A stretch of 64,000 nt of DNA from positions 248,001-312,000 of the forward strand of contig NZ_JAGFNU010000002.1 in assembly GCF_018457175.1 (NCBI RefSeq). Reading direction: 5' to 3'. The stretch comes from Pseudohalocynthiibacter aestuariivivens (lineage in GTDB: Bacteria > Pseudomonadota > Alphaproteobacteria > Rhodobacterales > Rhodobacteraceae). Positions 53,966 to 63,064 of this stretch are shown piece by piece. Each line of letters starts with the position of its first letter. Position 1 is the first letter of the stretch. A program made the position numbers and the translations under genes. The notes beneath the pieces are model-generated. The model was not told where the DNA came from. It did no database searches and saw only the letters and a list, made by a program, of their open reading frames with translations.

Positions 53966-54238
53966 CTAGCCGTCGATTTCCCGACCTTTGCGACCCCCGC
54001 GTCTGCCTTTCTTGTTCACGGCACCAAGCCCCTCAGACAAGACTTTGGTCATCGGATGATCCGGGTTTTTCGGTTGGTACTGATGCAGAACGATCTTAAT
54101 CCACGCCTTCGGGTCTTGACCAACAGGTATACCGATTGCCCAATCCAGAAAGATTGAGCGACATTCGCCTTCGGTGATGCCTTCTATAAGATAGCTGTCT
54201 TCGAACAAACCACGCGGATCAATTTGCTTCATATTCAT
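53966..54238 (-). CDS. Small conserved-type protein coupled to glnE
   Basis: 90 residues: 'DPRGLFEDSYLIEGITEGECRSIFLDWAIGIP', 'DPKAWIKIVLHQY', 'MTKVLSEGLGA' and a basic tail 'KKGRRGGRKGREIDG'. I do not recognise a described domain. It has no membrane segment. The ATG overlaps the glnE stop by four bases (ATGA), so it is translated with glnE; a role near nitrogen control is only inference. It ends 12 bases from the convergent aldolase-like gene. Confidence 0.72.
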   Translation of the reverse strand: MNMKQIDPRGLFEDSYLIEGITEGECRSIFLDWAIGIPVGQDPKAWIKIVLHQYQPKNPDHPMTKVLSEGLGAVNKKGRRGGRKGREIDG

Positions 54239-57033
54239 CGTCTTGCCTTTCCATGCGGTACATTTGCCAGAGCATGGTCAATTATGCTTGCGGCAATAGT
54301 GCCGCGTTCTTCCATATCCGCTCTCAACTGGCTGATTTCGGTCTGTTTTGTTTCACGCAACATAAAAACGCGCCCGCCTTCGCCGATATCATCCATGTCA
54401 AGCGGACGGTCAGAAAGTAGTTTTGCGCCAATCTGCACCCGCCACATCAGTTCATAACTTTCACGAAGCGTCATCATGTCAGCCTCGGACACCCAACCAA
54501 GCTTACAGGCAGCCTTGAGCTGGCCTTGAATATCAGGTGCGGTATCGCCAGCCATCAGCGCACCCGCCTGCGCAAGCAATTCGATGTCCTGAAGCCGTCC
54601 ACGTCCAAGCTTTGCCTCCCAAGTTTCGATTGCGGGCTTGGCTTCTGCCAGACGCGCACGCATGTCCAGAACATCGCGGACGACAATGTCTGGCGCGCCT
54701 TTCTCCGACAATAGGGACGCCCGAAACGACTCTATTCGTTTTGCCAAACCTTTGTCGCCTGCAACAACCCGCGCGCGGGTCAATGCGAGGTGCTCCCAGG
54801 TCCAGGCTTCTTCTTGCTGGTAGGTCGTGAAAGACTGATAGGATGTTGCAACAGGCCCCTGTCGCCCCGAAGGACGCAGACGCATATCAACCTCGTAAAG
54901 CCGCCCTTCTGACATCGGTGCTGACAGTGCCGTGACGAGAGCCTGCGTCAACCGTGCGTAATACAACCGTGTCAAAAGCGGTCGGCGCCCGTCAGATGTA
55001 TCTACGCCATTCGCGTCATATATCACGATCAGATCAAGGTCAGACCCTGAATTGAGCTGACCCGCGCCCAAAGACCCCATACCAAGCACAATCGCGCCAT
55101 AGCCGGGCGGATCGCCATGTTTTCCAGAAAATTCATCAACGACTACAGGCCAAAGCGCAGCAAGCACCGCTTCTGCCAGTTCTGCGTATTGCTGCCCCGC
55201 CTCTCTGCCGCTAATCAGCCCACGCAGGTGGTGAACACCTATCCGGAAATGCCATTCTTTGGCCCAACGACGTGCCGTATCAAGCTTTGCCTCGTAGTCC
55301 GAAAGGTCGGCGAGCATTCCAATGAGATCTTGGGAAAGCTGTTCCGGCCCCAGCCATTCGTCAAAAAAGGACCCGCCGATCACAGCGTCCAGAACCTTGG
55401 AATTTTGTGAAAGGTGATGCGCCAGTGCCGGTGCCGTCGCACAAATATCAATCAACAGGTCAATGAGTTGAGGGTTGGCTTCGAAGAGTGAAAAGAGTTG
55501 TACACCCGCTGGAAGCCCGGCCAGGAACCCATCAAACTGATACAATGCTTCGTCAGGTTTTGCCGCCTTTTGCAGCCTAGACAGGATTTCGGGCTTCAGG
55601 CGTCCAAATATCGTGACCGCCCTGTCGGATCGCAGTGCAGGGTAGGATCGCCAGCGTTCCACCACATCCTTCGTTGCTTCGGATAATTCCGGTTCTGCAG
55701 AGCTTTCAACGGGCGCAAAGAAACCTTCCGTTAGTTCATGCACCTTCGTAAGACGCTGCATCAGCGCGTCTTTAAAAGCCCCGGTATCGCTTTCGCCCAT
55801 AAACCGGGCCAGCCGGTCAAATCCCTCGTCCGAATTAGGCAAATCATGGGTCTGCGCATCATTCACCATCTGCAGCCGGTGTTCGACCTCGCGATGTGAC
55901 CGATAATTCGCAATCAGGACGTCCGTCACGTCTGGGGGAACCCAACCCTTTTCCGCCAATTGCTTTAACCCCGGAACGGTTTCGCGCGAACGCAACTCTG
56001 CATCGCGACCACCAGCAATGATCTGTCTCGTCTGGGTGAAAAACTCTATTTCCCGAATGCCGCCACGGCCAAGCTTCATGTTGTGGCCAAAAAGATCAAT
56101 CGCGCCGCCCAGACCTTTATGGTCCCGAATACGCAAACGCATGTCATGCGCGTCCTGGATCGCCGCGAAATCAAGGTGTTTACGCCAGACGAACGGGCGA
56201 AGCCGCTCCAGATAGCGCCACCCTGCCTGAATGTCGCCGGCACAGGGCCTTGCCTTGATGTGGGCGGCACGTTCCCAGGTACGGCCAACACTTTCGTAAT
56301 ATCGCTCTGCCGCGTCCATAGACAGACATACCGGCGTGACAGACGGGTCCGGGCGCAGCCTCAGGTCTGTTCTGAAGACATATCCATCCCCGGTAAGGTC
56401 GCTGAGCATTGCTGTCATGCGGCGTGTTACGCGAATAAAACTTGCCCGCGCATCGTGATAGGAATCTGTGTCGAACCGGTTTTCATCAAACAGGCAAATC
56501 AGGTCAATATCGGAAGAATAGTTAAGCTCCCCTGCCCCCATCTTCCCCATTGCGAGCGCAACCATACCGCCGGCGGTTTCTATGTCTTCCTCACTCATAC
56601 CCGGCAATTTGCCACGGCGGATTTCAGCAGCTACCAAGGATTTCATCGCAACATCGACAGACATATCCGCAAAGCGCGTCAGCGCGCCGGTTACCTCTTC
56701 CAGCGTCCAGATGCCCCCGAGATCAGCAAGCGCCGTGAAAACAGCAACACGATGTTTTCCCTGCCTCAATGCCGTGGCTAGTTGTTCCAGCGGCAAGTCC
56801 TCAAGGCTTCCCAGAATCTCGTTAAAGACCGCGTCAGGTGTGCGCGCGAATGCAGCGCAGAGCCAATCCTTTTCTTTTTGAATGAGGCCTGCAAGATACG
56901 GGCTGTTGCCCGCCGCGCCAGCGACAAGGTTTTGGATGTCTGCGCCAGAGTCCGGAAACAACGCCGCTGCTTCCTGACCTCTGTCAGGCTCGTAGGGAAT
57001 CGAGCAGCGGGTAATGAGTGATGCAAAAGTCAT
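54235..57033 (-). CDS. glnE: Bifunctional glutamine-synthetase adenylyltransferase/deadenylyltransferase
   Basis: About 932 residues. Two GlnE nucleotidyltransferase halves are seen. First (AR, deadenylating): 'AMGKMGAGELNYSSDIDLICLFDE'. Second (AT): 'GMGSLGAGQLNSGSDLDLIVIYDA'. Each has G-S-D-x-D metal motifs. PII-UTase domains lie between ('DLFGHNMKLGRGGIREIEFFTQ', 'ARLAEAKPAIETWEAKLGRGRLQDIELLAQ'). It modifies glutamine synthetase under PII control. ATG 57033 is preferred; a GTG at 57075 is in frame but lacks support. Confidence 0.95.
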   Translation of the reverse strand: MTFASLITRCSIPYEPDRGQEAAALFPDSGADIQNLVAGAAGNSPYLAGLIQKEKDWLCAAFARTPDAVFNEILGSLEDLPLEQLATALRQGKHRVAVFTALADLGGIWTLEEVTGALTRFADMSVDVAMKSLVAAEIRRGKLPGMSEEDIETAGGMVALAMGKMGAGELNYSSDIDLICLFDENRFDTDSYHDARASFIRVTRRMTAMLSDLTGDGYVFRTDLRLRPDPSVTPVCLSMDAAERYYESVGRTWERAAHIKARPCAGDIQAGWRYLERLRPFVWRKHLDFAAIQDAHDMRLRIRDHKGLGGAIDLFGHNMKLGRGGIREIEFFTQTRQIIAGGRDAELRSRETVPGLKQLAEKGWVPPDVTDVLIANYRSHREVEHRLQMVNDAQTHDLPNSDEGFDRLARFMGESDTGAFKDALMQRLTKVHELTEGFFAPVESSAEPELSEATKDVVERWRSYPALRSDRAVTIFGRLKPEILSRLQKAAKPDEALYQFDGFLAGLPAGVQLFSLFEANPQLIDLLIDICATAPALAHHLSQNSKVLDAVIGGSFFDEWLGPEQLSQDLIGMLADLSDYEAKLDTARRWAKEWHFRIGVHHLRGLISGREAGQQYAELAEAVLAALWPVVVDEFSGKHGDPPGYGAIVLGMGSLGAGQLNSGSDLDLIVIYDANGVDTSDGRRPLLTRLYYARLTQALVTALSAPMSEGRLYEVDMRLRPSGRQGPVATSYQSFTTYQQEEAWTWEHLALTRARVVAGDKGLAKRIESFRASLLSEKGAPDIVVRDVLDMRARLAEAKPAIETWEAKLGRGRLQDIELLAQAGALMAGDTAPDIQGQLKAACKLGWVSEADMMTLRESYELMWRVQIGAKLLSDRPLDMDDIGEGGRVFMLRETKQTEISQLRADMEERGTIAASIIDHALANVPHGKARR

Positions 57034-57124
57034 CTGACGAAGATGCGGCGTCAGACGGGCGGGCGTCAACCACACTTAACACAACATTACAGTCGATGTT
57101 TTTGGTTTCATGTCTGCTTGCGTC

Positions 57125-57178
57125 TCCGAAAATGTTCTGAGTAAGAAACCGAAAGGATTCGAAAAAGTTCAGAATAAG
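57125..57178. repeat. Pair of 21-base imperfect direct repeats upstream of ybaK
   Basis: Copies at 57125-57145 and 57158-57178 share 17 of 21 bases (CGAAAA, GTTC, AG/AA, TAAG) with a 33-base period, three helical turns. They end 20 bases before the ybaK start, between it and divergent glnE. Confidence 0.5.
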
Positions 57179-57197
57179 TAGCGGCAGGGAGATTACT

Positions 57198-57665
57198 ATG
57201 AGCAAGAGCCTGAAACGCGTCAGAAATGCCTTGATCAAAGCGGGTGTGGAAACCGAGATTCTTGAGATGCCCGGCGAAACCCGAACGGCATTGCAAGCTG
57301 CAAATGCAGCAAACTGCGCATTAGATCAGATCGCGAAATCAATCATTTTTCGAGGTGAAACAAGTGGAACTGCCGTTTTGTTTCTGACGGCTGGTGGCAA
57401 TCAGGTTTGTAAGGACAAAGCGTCTGCTATCGCCGGGGAAGCATTGGGCAAAGCGGATGCGTCGCTCATCCGGGCTCAGACCGGTTTCGCGATCGGCGGG
57501 GTTGCACCCATCGGTCACCTCTCGCCTATTCGGGCGTTTTTGGATCCAAGGTTGCTTGACTTCGATACCGTCTGGGCCGCCGCTGGCACGCCTCGGCACA
57601 TATTTCCGATAAATTCGACCAAATTACATGAGATAACCAATGCGTTAGTATCAGAATTTATTTGA
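57198..57665 (+). CDS. YbaK/EbsC-family aminoacyl-tRNA deacylase-like protein
   Basis: 155 residues. The YbaK fold is shown by 'SLKRVRNALIKAGVETEILEMPGETRTALQAANAANCALDQIAKSIIFRG', 'CKDKASAIAGEALGKA' (with the functional Lys) and 'TGFAIGGVAPIGH'. Relatives remove wrong amino acids from tRNA (Cys-tRNA(Pro), Ala-tRNA(Pro)). The exact specificity is unknown. GGGAG precedes ATG 57198. The gene is single and diverges from glnE. Confidence 0.9.
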   Translation: MSKSLKRVRNALIKAGVETEILEMPGETRTALQAANAANCALDQIAKSIIFRGETSGTAVLFLTAGGNQVCKDKASAIAGEALGKADASLIRAQTGFAIGGVAPIGHLSPIRAFLDPRLLDFDTVWAAAGTPRHIFPINSTKLHEITNALVSEFI

Positions 57666-57711
57666 TTTATCAAAATAATGTAAATTAGTTTAACATTTAC
57701 TCTTGACTTAA

Positions 57712-57755
57712 GGAACAGATGTTCCGATCTTGTTAATGTGAAAGGCTTTCACATT
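57712..57755. promoter_or_regulatory. Two palindromes upstream of the DUF2852 gene
   Basis: GGAACA-GA-TGTTCC (57712-57725) and, ten bases on, a 21-base perfect dyad with 10-base arms around one G (57735-57755, AATGTGAAAG / CTTTCACATT). TTGACT at 57703-57708 could be the -35 box, so both dyads overlap or follow the promoter. The first has the GAAC-N4-GTTC form known for SOS operators in Gram-positive bacteria, not the usual Rhodobacterales form. Confidence 0.5.
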
Positions 57756-57783
57756 CGAACATAACCTTATACGGAGTTTTCAA

Positions 57784-58185
57784 ATGAGCATTGTTGCCTC
57801 TTGGCCCAACCAAGCAGAAACTTGGCTCGATGCGCGTGGCAAAGGCGCATGGATAGCAGTCATGGTTCTTGGCTTCATCTTGTTCTGGCCAGTTGGTCTG
57901 GCTCTTCTTGCATACATGATCTGGAGTAAACGCATGTTTTCAGGCACCTGCGCCCGGCGCAACCGCACCCACACACGTCACAGTTTCCGCTCTTCCGGCA
58001 ACGTTGCATTTGACGCTTACAAATCCGAAACGCTTCGTCGTCTTGAAGACGAACAAAGCAACTTTGAAGCTTTCCTTGAACGTCTTCGCGAAGCGAAAGA
58101 CAAATCTGAATTCGACGATTTCATGGACGAGCGCGCGCAAAAAGCCAAGGAAACGATGGATAAAGACGAACCCATCGAAACCTGA
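57784..58185 (+). CDS. DUF2852 membrane protein
   Basis: 133 residues with one hydrophobic segment ('WIAVMVLGFILFWPVGLALLAYMIW', about 23-48), then a short basic loop with 'HSFRSSGNVAFDAYKSETLRRLEDEQSNFEAFLERLREAKDKSEFDDFMDERAQ', the DUF2852 core, which looks like a coiled coil. Function unknown. It lies before the RDD gene and bpt, a run repeated in many Rhodobacterales. Confidence 0.87.
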   Translation: MSIVASWPNQAETWLDARGKGAWIAVMVLGFILFWPVGLALLAYMIWSKRMFSGTCARRNRTHTRHSFRSSGNVAFDAYKSETLRRLEDEQSNFEAFLERLREAKDKSEFDDFMDERAQKAKETMDKDEPIET

Positions 58186-58199
58186 TATGTATAATCAAG

Positions 58200-58247
58200 G
58201 CGGTCTCTTTAACGGGGGCCGCTTTATTCTTTGACGAAAGAGACCGC
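58200..58247 (+). promoter_or_regulatory. Leader hairpin of the RDD gene
   Basis: An 11-base perfect inverted repeat (GCGGTCTCTTT 58200-58210 with AAAGAGACCGC 58237-58247) with a 26-base interval. The second arm contains the likely ribosome site just before ATG 58252. The first arm can also pair with GGCCGC near 58217-58222 ahead of TTTATTCTTT, a terminator-like fold. The two folds exclude each other. Confidence 0.5.
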
Positions 58248-58251
58248 TAAA

Positions 58252-58707
58252 ATGCAAACGACGCATACAGCCTGGGGTTTGCCGGACCCGGACCGCGAAG
58301 CAGAATTTTATCAGGACGTGCCGACAAAACGACTGATTGCCTGGGTCATCGACACGATTTTGACAGCGTTGATAACGGCGCTCATAGTTGTTTTAGGGGT
58401 CTTCATTCCTCTTTTGATCCTACCCCTTGTCTTTTTGACGGTTAATTTTATTTACCGCACAGTTTCACTTTCGCGCAATTCCGCAACACCGGGAATGCGG
58501 CTGGCTGCAATAGAATTCCGGACAAACAATGGTGAGCGTTTTGATCTTTCGATGGCGCTGCTGCACACTGCGGGGTTCCTGTTTTCTGTTTCACTGGTCT
58601 TCCCACAGGTGATTTCGGTCATTTTAATGCTCACGGGTGCCCGCGCACAGGGTCTTACGGACCTCGTGCTTGGTTGCGCCGCGATTAACAGGTCTGCGCG
58701 TTTCTGA
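58252..58707 (+). CDS. RDD-family membrane protein
   Basis: About 151 residues, RDD domain: 'RLIAWVIDTILTALI' (Arg and Asp of the name), a hydrophobic pair of helices, then 'SATPGMRLAAIEFRTNNGERF' and a third and fourth helix. RDD proteins are small inner-membrane proteins, some acting in ion or small-molecule transport. ATG 58252 has a ribosome site that lies in the leader hairpin; a TTG further up is unlikely. Confidence 0.85.
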   Translation: MQTTHTAWGLPDPDREAEFYQDVPTKRLIAWVIDTILTALITALIVVLGVFIPLLILPLVFLTVNFIYRTVSLSRNSATPGMRLAAIEFRTNNGERFDLSMALLHTAGFLFSVSLVFPQVISVILMLTGARAQGLTDLVLGCAAINRSARF

Positions 58708-58804
58708 CATTCTGGGTTTAACCCTCTAAATCTCAAAGGGCTTGGCGGAAGGCAAACCTGTTGCTAGTCTGCGTTTGTGATTGAAACAAGAGCCGAAAAC
58801 ACAG

Positions 58805-59641
58805 ATGCGTCATAGCCTGCCCATTGCCCCCCAGTTTTATGTGACTGCGCCGCAGCCATGCCCGTATCTTGACGGGCGTATGGAACGCAAATTGTTTACG
58901 GCGCTTCAGGGCGACTCGGCAGACAAGCTCAATGACAGTTTGTCAAAGCAAGGGTTCCGCCGGTCGCAAAACGTTTTGTACCGACCTTCCTGTGCCGATT
59001 GCTCCGCATGTCTGTCTGCACGTATAAGAGTCGCTGATTTCAAATACACAAAAAGCCAGCGCCGCATCATACGCCGCAATACAGACCTTAACCGCGAGGC
59101 AACATCTCCTTGGGCGACAGAGGAACAGTACATGCTGTTCCGGGAGTATCTGGACACACGCCACGCTGACGGGGGCATGGCCGATATGGATATTTTCGAG
59201 TTCGCCGCGATGGTCGAAGAAACCCCGATCAGAAGCAGGGTCGTTGAATATTCAAAGCGCGGCGAAGGGAAATCCCAAACTCGCGATTTGCTTGCCGTAT
59301 GCCTGACAGACGTGCTCGATGATGGCCTGTCTATGGTCTATTCTTTTTACGCCCCTGATAGGGTAAAAGACAGCCTTGGGACTTACGTTATTCTCGATCA
59401 TATCCAGATCGCACGCGAGGCTGGCCTGCCCTATGTCTACCTTGGGTATTGGGTGCCCGGCAGTTCCAAGATGGGATACAAAGCGAATTTCAGCGCAGTG
59501 GAAATTTACCGGAATGGAGTTTGGAGCGATCTGAGAGTTTCCGATACTTACAACGCAGATACGCACCCCCTGTCTGTTGATCCGATTGCCGAACAGGTTG
59601 CGAAGATCAAGTTGCCGGACGGTATGCCAACAACGCGTTAG
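58805..59641 (+). CDS. bpt: Arginyl/leucyl-tRNA-protein transferase (Bpt family)
   Basis: About 278 residues. It adds leucine or arginine to protein N-termini in the N-degron pathway that feeds ClpS/ClpAP. Seen: '[19 protein letters not shown]', the Cys cluster '[16 protein letters not shown]', '[23 protein letters not shown]', 'VYSFYAPD...[11 protein letters not shown]', '[26 protein letters not shown]'. The name Ate is also used. ATG 58805 is chosen over an upstream TTG. It ends the DUF2852-RDD-bpt group. Confidence 0.93.
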   Translation: MRHSLPIAPQFYVTAPQPCPYLDGRMERKLFTALQGDSADKLNDSLSKQGFRRSQNVLYRPSCADCSACLSARIRVADFKYTKSQRRIIRRNTDLNREATSPWATEEQYMLFREYLDTRHADGGMADMDIFEFAAMVEETPIRSRVVEYSKRGEGKSQTRDLLAVCLTDVLDDGLSMVYSFYAPDRVKDSLGTYVILDHIQIAREAGLPYVYLGYWVPGSSKMGYKANFSAVEIYRNGVWSDLRVSDTYNADTHPLSVDPIAEQVAKIKLPDGMPTTR

Positions 59642-59707
59642 ACAAATGAAAAACTAACCTCAAAACATGACGTACAATTGGCGAAATGTCTCGTTTCGCT
59701 AAATGAG

Positions 59708-59745
59708 AAAGGCCGCGCATTCTTTGGCGCGGCCTTTATTTTTCC
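59708..59745 (+). terminator. Terminator after bpt
   Basis: An 11-bp perfect stem (59708-59718 with 59727-59737) and eight-base loop, followed by ATTTTTT on the + side. It lies between convergent bpt and the TRAP operon, and may stop both, with a weaker T run leftward. Confidence 0.85.
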
Positions 59746-59750
59746 GTAGG

Positions 59751-62105
59751 TTAATGCCCAATCAGGTTAGGTACAATCGTAACCACAGCCGGGAACAACC
59801 ACAGCAATCCAAGCCCAAAGACCTGAATCAACACGAATGGCAAAACGCCCCTGTAGATATGCCCAGTCGTCACTTCTTTCGGCGCAACCCCCCTGAGATA
59901 GAAGAGCGCGAAACCAAACGGTGGCGTCAGGAACGATGTTTGCAGGTTAACGGCAATCATTATCGTGACCCATTTTGGGTCCATCGTTCCGCCATAGATG
60001 ACCGGTCCGACAATGGGGATCACGATGTAAATGATTTCAAGGAAATCAAGCACAAAACCCAATACGAACAGCACCAGCATCACGATCAGGAAAACCTTAA
60101 ACTCATTGTCAAAGCTCTTGAGGAACTGCTGAATGTAATGTTCGCCGCCAAACGAGATGACAACGAGGTTCAGCAATTGCGACCCTATCAGGATGGTAAA
60201 GACCATCGAGGTCACTTTTGCAGTTTCCCGCACAACAGGGCTAAGCACGCCGCCTTTGAACAGAACCCAGCAGGCGTAAAATATCCCAAAGATCGCGAAT
60301 AGATATGCGGCCTGAGCAGCAAAGAACGCAACCCAATCTTCAAACGGGACCGAGTCTCTGGTTATCCTGAGATCAAAATTCACACCGATCAGGATCAGGA
60401 TCACAACAGCGAACGCCGCTTGAATGATAAGCTTTCCGGATCCACCCTCGTCCTGCAACTTACGGAACGCTGCCAGAAGAATAGCACCCCCAGCGCCCAA
60501 GGCCGCAGCAGGTGTCGGGTTTGTTATACCGCCAAGAATAGACCCCAAAACAGCAACAATCAGAACAAGCGGCGGAAAAACCACTTTGATCAGTTGATTG
60601 CGCCCCAGATGGGCAACGGCGTAGCGACACCCATAAAGCGCAATGATCGATGGGATCGCCAGAATAAGCAACGCTGCCCCCGGCGTTGTAAGCGGTCCTA
60701 TAAAGGCGATATCCGCGAAGATCGCCAGAACCACCCCTCCGAACCCAATCAGCAATGGGCGCGGATCAGCAGAAGGTGCAACACCACGCGCGATAGCCAG
60801 AATTAACCCGAGCATGAGGAACATTATTGCAATGCCGGTTCCGACCGGTGCGGCAGATGCGACTTTGTCGATCAGTCCTTGCGTAAGTTCTTCTTCGCTC
60901 AGCTGGCGGCTTTCCTGAGCACCTCCAGACGCGTCAATAACGGACTGCTGCTCAGTAGCAATATCCCATTTTTCCTGGCCATGAAGATCAATCATCGCTG
61001 ATTTACACTGGTCGGATACACTTGTACGCAAAACTGCCGAAGTTGATGCATCCGAATAGCTATCTACGATAACATTTTGCGAGCCGACAACGCCAAGGTA
61101 ACCGGCCAGAATGGCGCCACCGATCAGGCCAGCTGGTGCAATGAGGAACCAGGTTAAAGCTTCGTTGCGGGTGATGACCTCGCCTTCAATTGATTCAGCA
61201 ACAACGGGCGGCGCATTATGCGGGCGCATCATTGCATAACCAAAAGCGTACAACGCATAGAGGACCGCTAACAGGATACCGGGCAGAATCGCGGCCTGAA
61301 ACAACGTACCGACCGAAACAACCGCTGCTTCGCCCAGATAGGTCAGAGCATCAGAACATCCTGCCTCTGCAGCGCGTTGTTCTTGCGCTGCGGAGTAAAG
61401 GTCTCCCGCCAACGTGCCGAGCAGAACAATCACAATCGAGGGCGGAATAATTTGCCCCAGTGTTCCGGACGCTGCAATAACGCCAGTTGCAAGTTCCGGT
61501 GAGTAGTTGTTGCGCAACATGGTCGGCAAGCTGAGAAGACCCATCGTAACAACGGTTGCACCAACGATACCAGTCGATGCAGCAAGGAACGCACCCACAA
61601 CAACAACCGAAACTGCCAGCCCACCGGGCAATGGCCCAAAGACCCGAGCCATGGTTGTCAGCAGATCATTTGCGATCTTGGACCGTTCAAGCGTGATCCC
61701 CATCAAAACGAACATCAAAACCGCCAACAGCGTTTCAATTGACTGCCCCGCCAGAACCCGTTCGTTCATGCGGTTGACGATGAAGCTGATGTTGCGGTCA
61801 AGCGCAACTTCCCAACCGCGTTCAAACAATGGCACTGCAACTGTTGGCAAATCCGGGTATCGGAAATGCGAAATCGTGTCCGGGTGGATACCGGTTGCAA
61901 CGATATCGTTGAACCCTTGCGATGTCGTATCGATCGCCTGATGCACAAGAATGCCGGCACTGTCGAGCGACGCAATGATCGAGAATGAGATAACAGCCGC
62001 ACCACCGATGGCAAACGCCACCGGAAAGCCCGACAAGATGCCTCCAAAGAGGCAAAGGAAGACGATGATCAGCCCGACTTCGACGCCATCAAGTCCAAAT
62101 AGCAT
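59751..62105 (-). CDS. TRAP transporter large permease (DctM type), oversized
   Basis: 784 residues against about 430 for usual DctM. Core DctM features are present: 'GLIIVFLCLFGGILSGFPVAFAIGG', 'SIETLLAVLMFVLMGITLERS', 'FLAASTGIVGATVVTMGLLSLPTML', 'ASGTLGQIIPPSIVIVLLGTLAG'. The extras are a 60-residue insert near 50-115, a loop at about 355-420 with acidic, soluble character, and additional hydrophobic helices. The C-terminal end has 'FLTPPFGFALFYLRGVAPKEVTTGHIYRGVLPF', a DctM hallmark. It imports a carboxylate with DctQ and DctP subunits using a Na+ gradient. Confidence 0.92.
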   Translation of the reverse strand: MLFGLDGVEVGLIIVFLCLFGGILSGFPVAFAIGGAAVISFSIIASLDSAGILVHQAIDTTSQGFNDIVATGIHPDTISHFRYPDLPTVAVPLFERGWEVALDRNISFIVNRMNERVLAGQSIETLLAVLMFVLMGITLERSKIANDLLTTMARVFGPLPGGLAVSVVVVGAFLAASTGIVGATVVTMGLLSLPTMLRNNYSPELATGVIAASGTLGQIIPPSIVIVLLGTLAGDLYSAAQEQRAAEAGCSDALTYLGEAAVVSVGTLFQAAILPGILLAVLYALYAFGYAMMRPHNAPPVVAESIEGEVITRNEALTWFLIAPAGLIGGAILAGYLGVVGSQNVIVDSYSDASTSAVLRTSVSDQCKSAMIDLHGQEKWDIATEQQSVIDASGGAQESRQLSEEELTQGLIDKVASAAPVGTGIAIMFLMLGLILAIARGVAPSADPRPLLIGFGGVVLAIFADIAFIGPLTTPGAALLILAIPSIIALYGCRYAVAHLGRNQLIKVVFPPLVLIVAVLGSILGGITNPTPAAALGAGGAILLAAFRKLQDEGGSGKLIIQAAFAVVILILIGVNFDLRITRDSVPFEDWVAFFAAQAAYLFAIFGIFYACWVLFKGGVLSPVVRETAKVTSMVFTILIGSQLLNLVVISFGGEHYIQQFLKSFDNEFKVFLIVMLVLFVLGFVLDFLEIIYIVIPIVGPVIYGGTMDPKWVTIMIAVNLQTSFLTPPFGFALFYLRGVAPKEVTTGHIYRGVLPFVLIQVFGLGLLWLFPAVVTIVPNLIGH

Positions 62106-62122
62106 AGTTTCTGCCCCTAATA

Positions 62123-63013
62123 TTAGTGTGTGCCTTCAAAGGCTTCTTCGCCTTCACCAAGGCTGTCTTTGTCAAGGTATTTGCCAGCGCTTGCTTCGCC
62201 TTCTTTCCACTCAAGGTATGAGCGGTAAAAGAAGCTTACAGCTTGCAGAAAGACCAGCCCGGCATAGCTCACAAGCAATATTTTGAAGAGGAAGTAGCCG
62301 TTGAAACCGCTGGGTGAAAAGCCGATGGTTTCGACATTCCAGCGCAACGCTCGCGACTTGAGCATAAGCTTGTCCAGCGTGTCTGACGCTGAAGGGTTTG
62401 GCACGACCAGATGCCGCCACATGAAAAACCAGCCATAGAGCCATGTCAGCATGGAAACCGGCATCATGAACAACAGAGACCCGACCATGTCGATAACCCG
62501 CTTTGTGCGGAAGCTTACAACGGAATAGACGAGGTCGACCCTGACATGGCCGCCTTGCACGAAGGTGTAGGTGGCACAAAGTGTCACCACCAGCGCGTTG
62601 TAAAGTTTCAGCTCTTCAGCCCACCAGCTGATGTCAAAGGTCAGCCCGGTTCCGAAACCAAACGAAATCGTTGCCTGCGTGAATATCCGCTGCATGAAAA
62701 CAATAATGATCTGCTGAAGAACCATCAACAGACCCGCCCATGCCACAAAGCGGCCTATGGAATTTGCAAAACCTTCTAAAACACGTACGCAGCCCCACAT
62801 GAAGCTGTTTTTGACAAAGCCAATTGCCGTGATCACGATGAAGGTTGTCAAAATGACGAATAGAAACTCGACCGAGGCGCCGTAATAGATAAAGCGCATG
62901 ATCGATTCTTTATTTGACCAGTCCAGCCACAGCCCCGGATGTGTCACCGCGTAACCAAGGTTATAGAAAGACATCAATAGGTTCTGCGCGAACCAAACTA
63001 TGCCATCCAGCAT
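62123..63013 (-). CDS. TRAP transporter small permease (DctQ type), long form
   Basis: About 296 residues against about 160-180 for usual DctQ. Hydrophobic helices are at about 45-70, 85-110, 120-140 and 180-205. DctQ wording: 'WAEELKLYNALVVTLCATYTFVQGGHVRVDLVYSVVSFRTKRVIDMVGSLLFMMPV'. The extra length is an N-terminal region and a C-terminal helix plus acidic tail. ATG 63013 follows GGGGGATGGG; a GTG at 63025 is in frame. It works with the large permease that follows after 17 bases. Confidence 0.9.
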   Translation of the reverse strand: MLDGIVWFAQNLLMSFYNLGYAVTHPGLWLDWSNKESIMRFIYYGASVEFLFVILTTFIVITAIGFVKNSFMWGCVRVLEGFANSIGRFVAWAGLLMVLQQIIIVFMQRIFTQATISFGFGTGLTFDISWWAEELKLYNALVVTLCATYTFVQGGHVRVDLVYSVVSFRTKRVIDMVGSLLFMMPVSMLTWLYGWFFMWRHLVVPNPSASDTLDKLMLKSRALRWNVETIGFSPSGFNGYFLFKILLVSYAGLVFLQAVSFFYRSYLEWKEGEASAGKYLDKDSLGEGEEAFEGTH

Positions 63014-63064
63014 CCCATCCCCCACTTTTCCGATTAGACCCTGCCTTATCTGGCAGATGTTTGA

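Noticed and set aside
57712-57725. LexA/SOS box
   Set aside because: The motif has the Firmicutes form, not the GTTC-N7-GTTC form of Rhodobacterales, and the gene after it is not a known SOS gene. Kept only as a palindrome.
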